A program made the position numbers and the translations under genes. 64,000 bases of DNA from Undaria pinnatifida (lineage: Eukaryota; Sar; Phaeophyceae; Laminariales; Alariaceae): positions 8,732,942 to 8,796,941 of the forward strand of contig JABAKD010000017.1 in assembly GCA_012845835.1 (NCBI GenBank), written 5' to 3'. Position 1 is the first letter of the stretch. Each line of letters opens with the position of its first letter. This document shows positions 61,309-64,000 of the stretch, piece by piece. The notes beneath the pieces were generated by a model. It was given only the letters and a program-made list of their open reading frames with translations. It did not search any database and had not been told where the DNA came from.

Positions 61309-64000
61309 CTGAATCACACAATGAAGCGCAGGTGGTGAATTGAGAGGGCCCCGAGTTGTTAGGGCCCGGGTTAGGGTAAGAAAAATTGACGCAATTACCT
61401 TGATGCTTCCTTGCTTACTTTTTGACTGAGATCGTTGGGCGTAGGCACATGTTGGGCTCCAACGCAAGTTCAAAGTTCCGAGGCTCAAAAGAAGGAAACT
61501 CAACGGTGGCAGAATGAAGACGGCGATGACGAGAATAACGTAGCAGGTTCATGGACGTTGTGAAAAACTGCGCGTAACCGGGGAAACACACTCGCCGAGT
61601 CCAGGCACCATATGTTTGTATACGAGGTGTCTGTGGGCCCCCGCTGGGTTTCAACGCCCTTGGCTGAAGGTACTCCAACTACTGTAATGACATTCCTCTT
61701 GCATCAAGTGCAAGTTTAACAAAGATCGAAGGAGCGGCAAATAACAAGGAAACCAGCATTGGTTTGACCAAACGACTTTCTACACTGAGTCATCCCACGC
61801 TACGGGTGCAACAAAATCGTATGAGCTCCTAACATGAGCAACTCAATATCTCGCCGGAAACATGACATCGAAAACATTCGCAACCCGGCCAACGTTTCGG
61901 TATTCGCTAAGATATTCCCAAAGCAAGTGCACTTTTTAAGTTATTCGACAATTCGATAGCTTCACAATTAAGGCGCTTAACTGGTCCGAAGCGTTTCACC
62001 CTAAAGATGCCAGAATATGCAACGCCCGCGGTGAAATGAATCTACTTCCGTACTACTACTGTCCCGGAGGAACTGCACTCTCGGTTTGAAGACCGTTGGC
62101 GTTTGCTACTGTACTCTTCACAGGTGTAGGCCATGGGGCTGTTTTCTGGACTGCGCGCAAGGAGCTACTAACAAGCAAGATTTCGAGTTAGACAGGCAGC
62201 TGATAATGATACAAGTAGTAACGTGAGGGAAAAATTGAACCCCGCCTACCATCGATTAGTTTAACATGTCCTAGGGAACGCACCCCGGGGTAGGTGTGAA
62301 TGGCGGATGCAATGGAGCGGCATAGGATATGATAGATGAAGGCACAATGGTCTCCTTCCGTTGGTATTAAGAAAATGGAAACCCATGATTAAGGCTATCG
62401 AAGGGGGGTCACTGTTAGGGCCACCTATCTCAGCATCTCACTGGCGCTCACCATGCGAGTGACCCTTAAGGCGTTTCGGGTTTGTGATGCGAATCGCCCC
62501 ACAAATCTTACTATTTCTGTCACTGTTACTGTTGCTGTTACTGTTACAGTTACTGTTTCTGATAATGTTTCTGTTACTGTTACTGTTACTGTTACTGTTA
62601 CTGTTGCTGTTACTGTTACTGTTACTGTTACTGTCACTGTTACTGTTACTGTTGCTGTTACTGTTACAGTTACTGTTACTGTTACTGTTACTGTTACCGT
62701 TACTGTTACTGTTACTGTTACTGTTACTGTTACTGTTACTGTTACTGTTACTGTTACTGTTACTGTTACTGTTACTGTTACTGTTACTGTTACTGTTACT
62801 GTTACTGTTACGGTTACGGTTACTCTACGCAGACAAAAAAAACATATTGAAGTATATCTATTGATTGAGGTGCGTCTAACCACTCGCGCAAGTGGCCCGG
62901 ACTCGACGGCAATCGAAATGGGGGTGCCCCCTCTACCGTATCCTTCGTCCCATGCACAGCGACACGATAACTGATTATAGCGGCCTTCCAACAGCGCGTA
63001 CATGCAGCATGCCATATCGAATGGTATGCGCGTGTCATAGAGATGCTTGAATTGGCGTCCACGATTGAACACCATCCACGAGCTTGTCAGCCCGCTCTGT
63101 TTCGTTCTCAAGATGATCGTTTCCATGATGTGACGAGCTACAACAGTGGTGGGACCGATAGTGGTGGGACCGTTTGATTCTAACGATTTTGGTTTGAAGA
63201 TCTTTCTGCCTCACTCAAACGAAGACGACTTGGAGAACCCAATGGACAATTCCATGGCCTCCCGTAAATATGTAGATGCTACTGTTAAACGCATGGCATT
63301 CCGCTGGGACTGCCTAGTGGCTGCTTCAAGTTGAGGAGACACGTCAATCGTACCTGTTTTTGCCAAACAAGCGCTAACCCTGTTCTAGTGCCAAACGTCT
63401 GATGCTGTCATTTCCGTAAGTATTCGTCATGCCTTCCCTGCAAAGTCCAAGACGAGTTGAATGCGGGACGAAACGTTCACCCCAACCAATGGCCGACTTG
63501 CCTGTGTGCCCCATGCGTGCCGCGAAATGTTCGTGGACGGCCAGTATTGAAAGTGCGTATTATTCTTGTCCGTTCGTGGTCGATTTCTTGCCCTTGGGCT
63601 TGTCTCGTACGTCGGCCCTCCTTATGAGTGATCAAAGCACAATCGCCACAGAAAAATACGACGCAAAAAAAAAGACAAGAAAGGGGTGGATTCGCCGGAA
63701 GGAAAGACAAGGATGATTATAAGAGATGGGTCAGGTGTTGGAAAAAATATTTTACATACCTGGTACCTTTTTTTGTTTTTCTTACTCTAACAGGAGCCAG
63801 CTGCGGTTGGAAGCGGGGTGTTCCTTACCCTGTTACAATCGGTTGACTCCCTTACTCCTTCGACTTCCTCGTGAGAAGCTCGTTCCAAGGGCTAAGCGCA
63901 GAAATACCAAAAGAAAGCACCTCAAAAGGAAATAGAGGATGCGCCCACCGGTAAAGAACAGAGGTGAGTGAACCTGTTACAAACGGACGTCTTCTCTCGT
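61309..64000. other. Upstream region, first exon not identified
   Basis: Holds a possible tiny exon ending at 61399 (KSKQGSIK before GTAATT), a MITE-like remnant near 61795-62040, the TTACTG array and a minus-strand frame from 63126 (METIILRTKQSGLTSSWMV) that has natural composition for about 50 codons but no clear donor. That frame could hold the true start codon. The final 800 bases show nothing I can support. Confidence 0.4.
62515..62822. repeat. TTACTG hexanucleotide microsatellite
   Basis: About 50 tandem TTACTG units with some TTGCTG, TTACAG and TCACTG variants. It gives spurious Thr-Val frames on both strands (173 and 233 codons), which should not be annotated as genes. Confidence 0.93.

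Noticed and set aside
61426-61560. Membrane-helix-like minus-strand translation ahead of the small exon ending at 61399
   Set aside because: It has no in-frame ATG and no acceptor, and it coincides with the pyrimidine-rich stretch expected before an acceptor.
62425-63126. Minus-strand frame of 233 codons with a long Thr-Val repeat, and the matching plus-strand frames
   Set aside because: The repeat is the TTACTG microsatellite read in different frames; all frames of a stop-free hexamer stay open.

Overview
The window looks like nuclear DNA of an intron-rich eukaryote. There are no bacterial-style operons or ribosome binding sites and no long uninterrupted genes; there are many short exons with GT..AG borders, microsatellites, small inverted-repeat elements and tRNA-derived fragments. 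Large introns full of small repeats and an ankyrin/TRP-type channel would suit an alga such as a brown alga or another stramenopile, but that placement is inference and nothing here proves it.

One gene dominates, on the minus strand. By translating the reverse strand and matching splice borders I traced 29 exons from 61308 down to 10291 (about 51 kb, 5976 coding bases). Every exon joins the next in a compatible reading phase. The predicted protein has about 1,990 residues without its missing first exon(s). In order it has a low-complexity N-terminus (exons 1-4), a series of ankyrin repeats (exons 5-13), a linker (exon 14), S1 (exon 15), an extracellular domain of polycystin (TRPP/PKD2) type (exons 16-20), S2 to S6 with the pore loop (exons 21-26), and a long cytoplasmic tail (exons 27-29). 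Polycystin signatures are plain: a VLGTSRLSQWRTSSHSC-like block, YGPGAFVQ, WIDEATRA, ELPAEGG, LLVWIKL, a pore motif ETLGEF and an S6 with NDLYEEL. Ankyrin repeats joined to a polycystin channel is an unusual architecture.

The introns average about 1.6 kb and carry an odd signal: many exons have one or more decayed copies lying within a few hundred bases, with stops, frameshifts or lost splice sites. Clear cases lie beside exons 5, 7, 11, 15, 17, 18, 20, 21, 26 and 28. This points to repeated local tandem duplication of exon-plus-intron segments.

Other layout: 1-2.4 kb holds a degenerate 27-bp minisatellite and a duplicated block; 2.4-10.3 kb is non-genic, with MITE-like elements, a 14-15-bp minisatellite, a perfect hairpin next to a tRNA-like sequence with a T-run, and a trinucleotide tract. 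Intron 28 (12-16 kb) has a GTT tract, a tRNA pseudogene and several MITE copies. Intron 5 contains a 3.9-kb element with long terminal inverted repeats (49903-53778). Beyond 61.3 kb there are MITE remnants and a TTACTG hexanucleotide array; the true start codon of the channel gene lies in or beyond that stretch and was not found.
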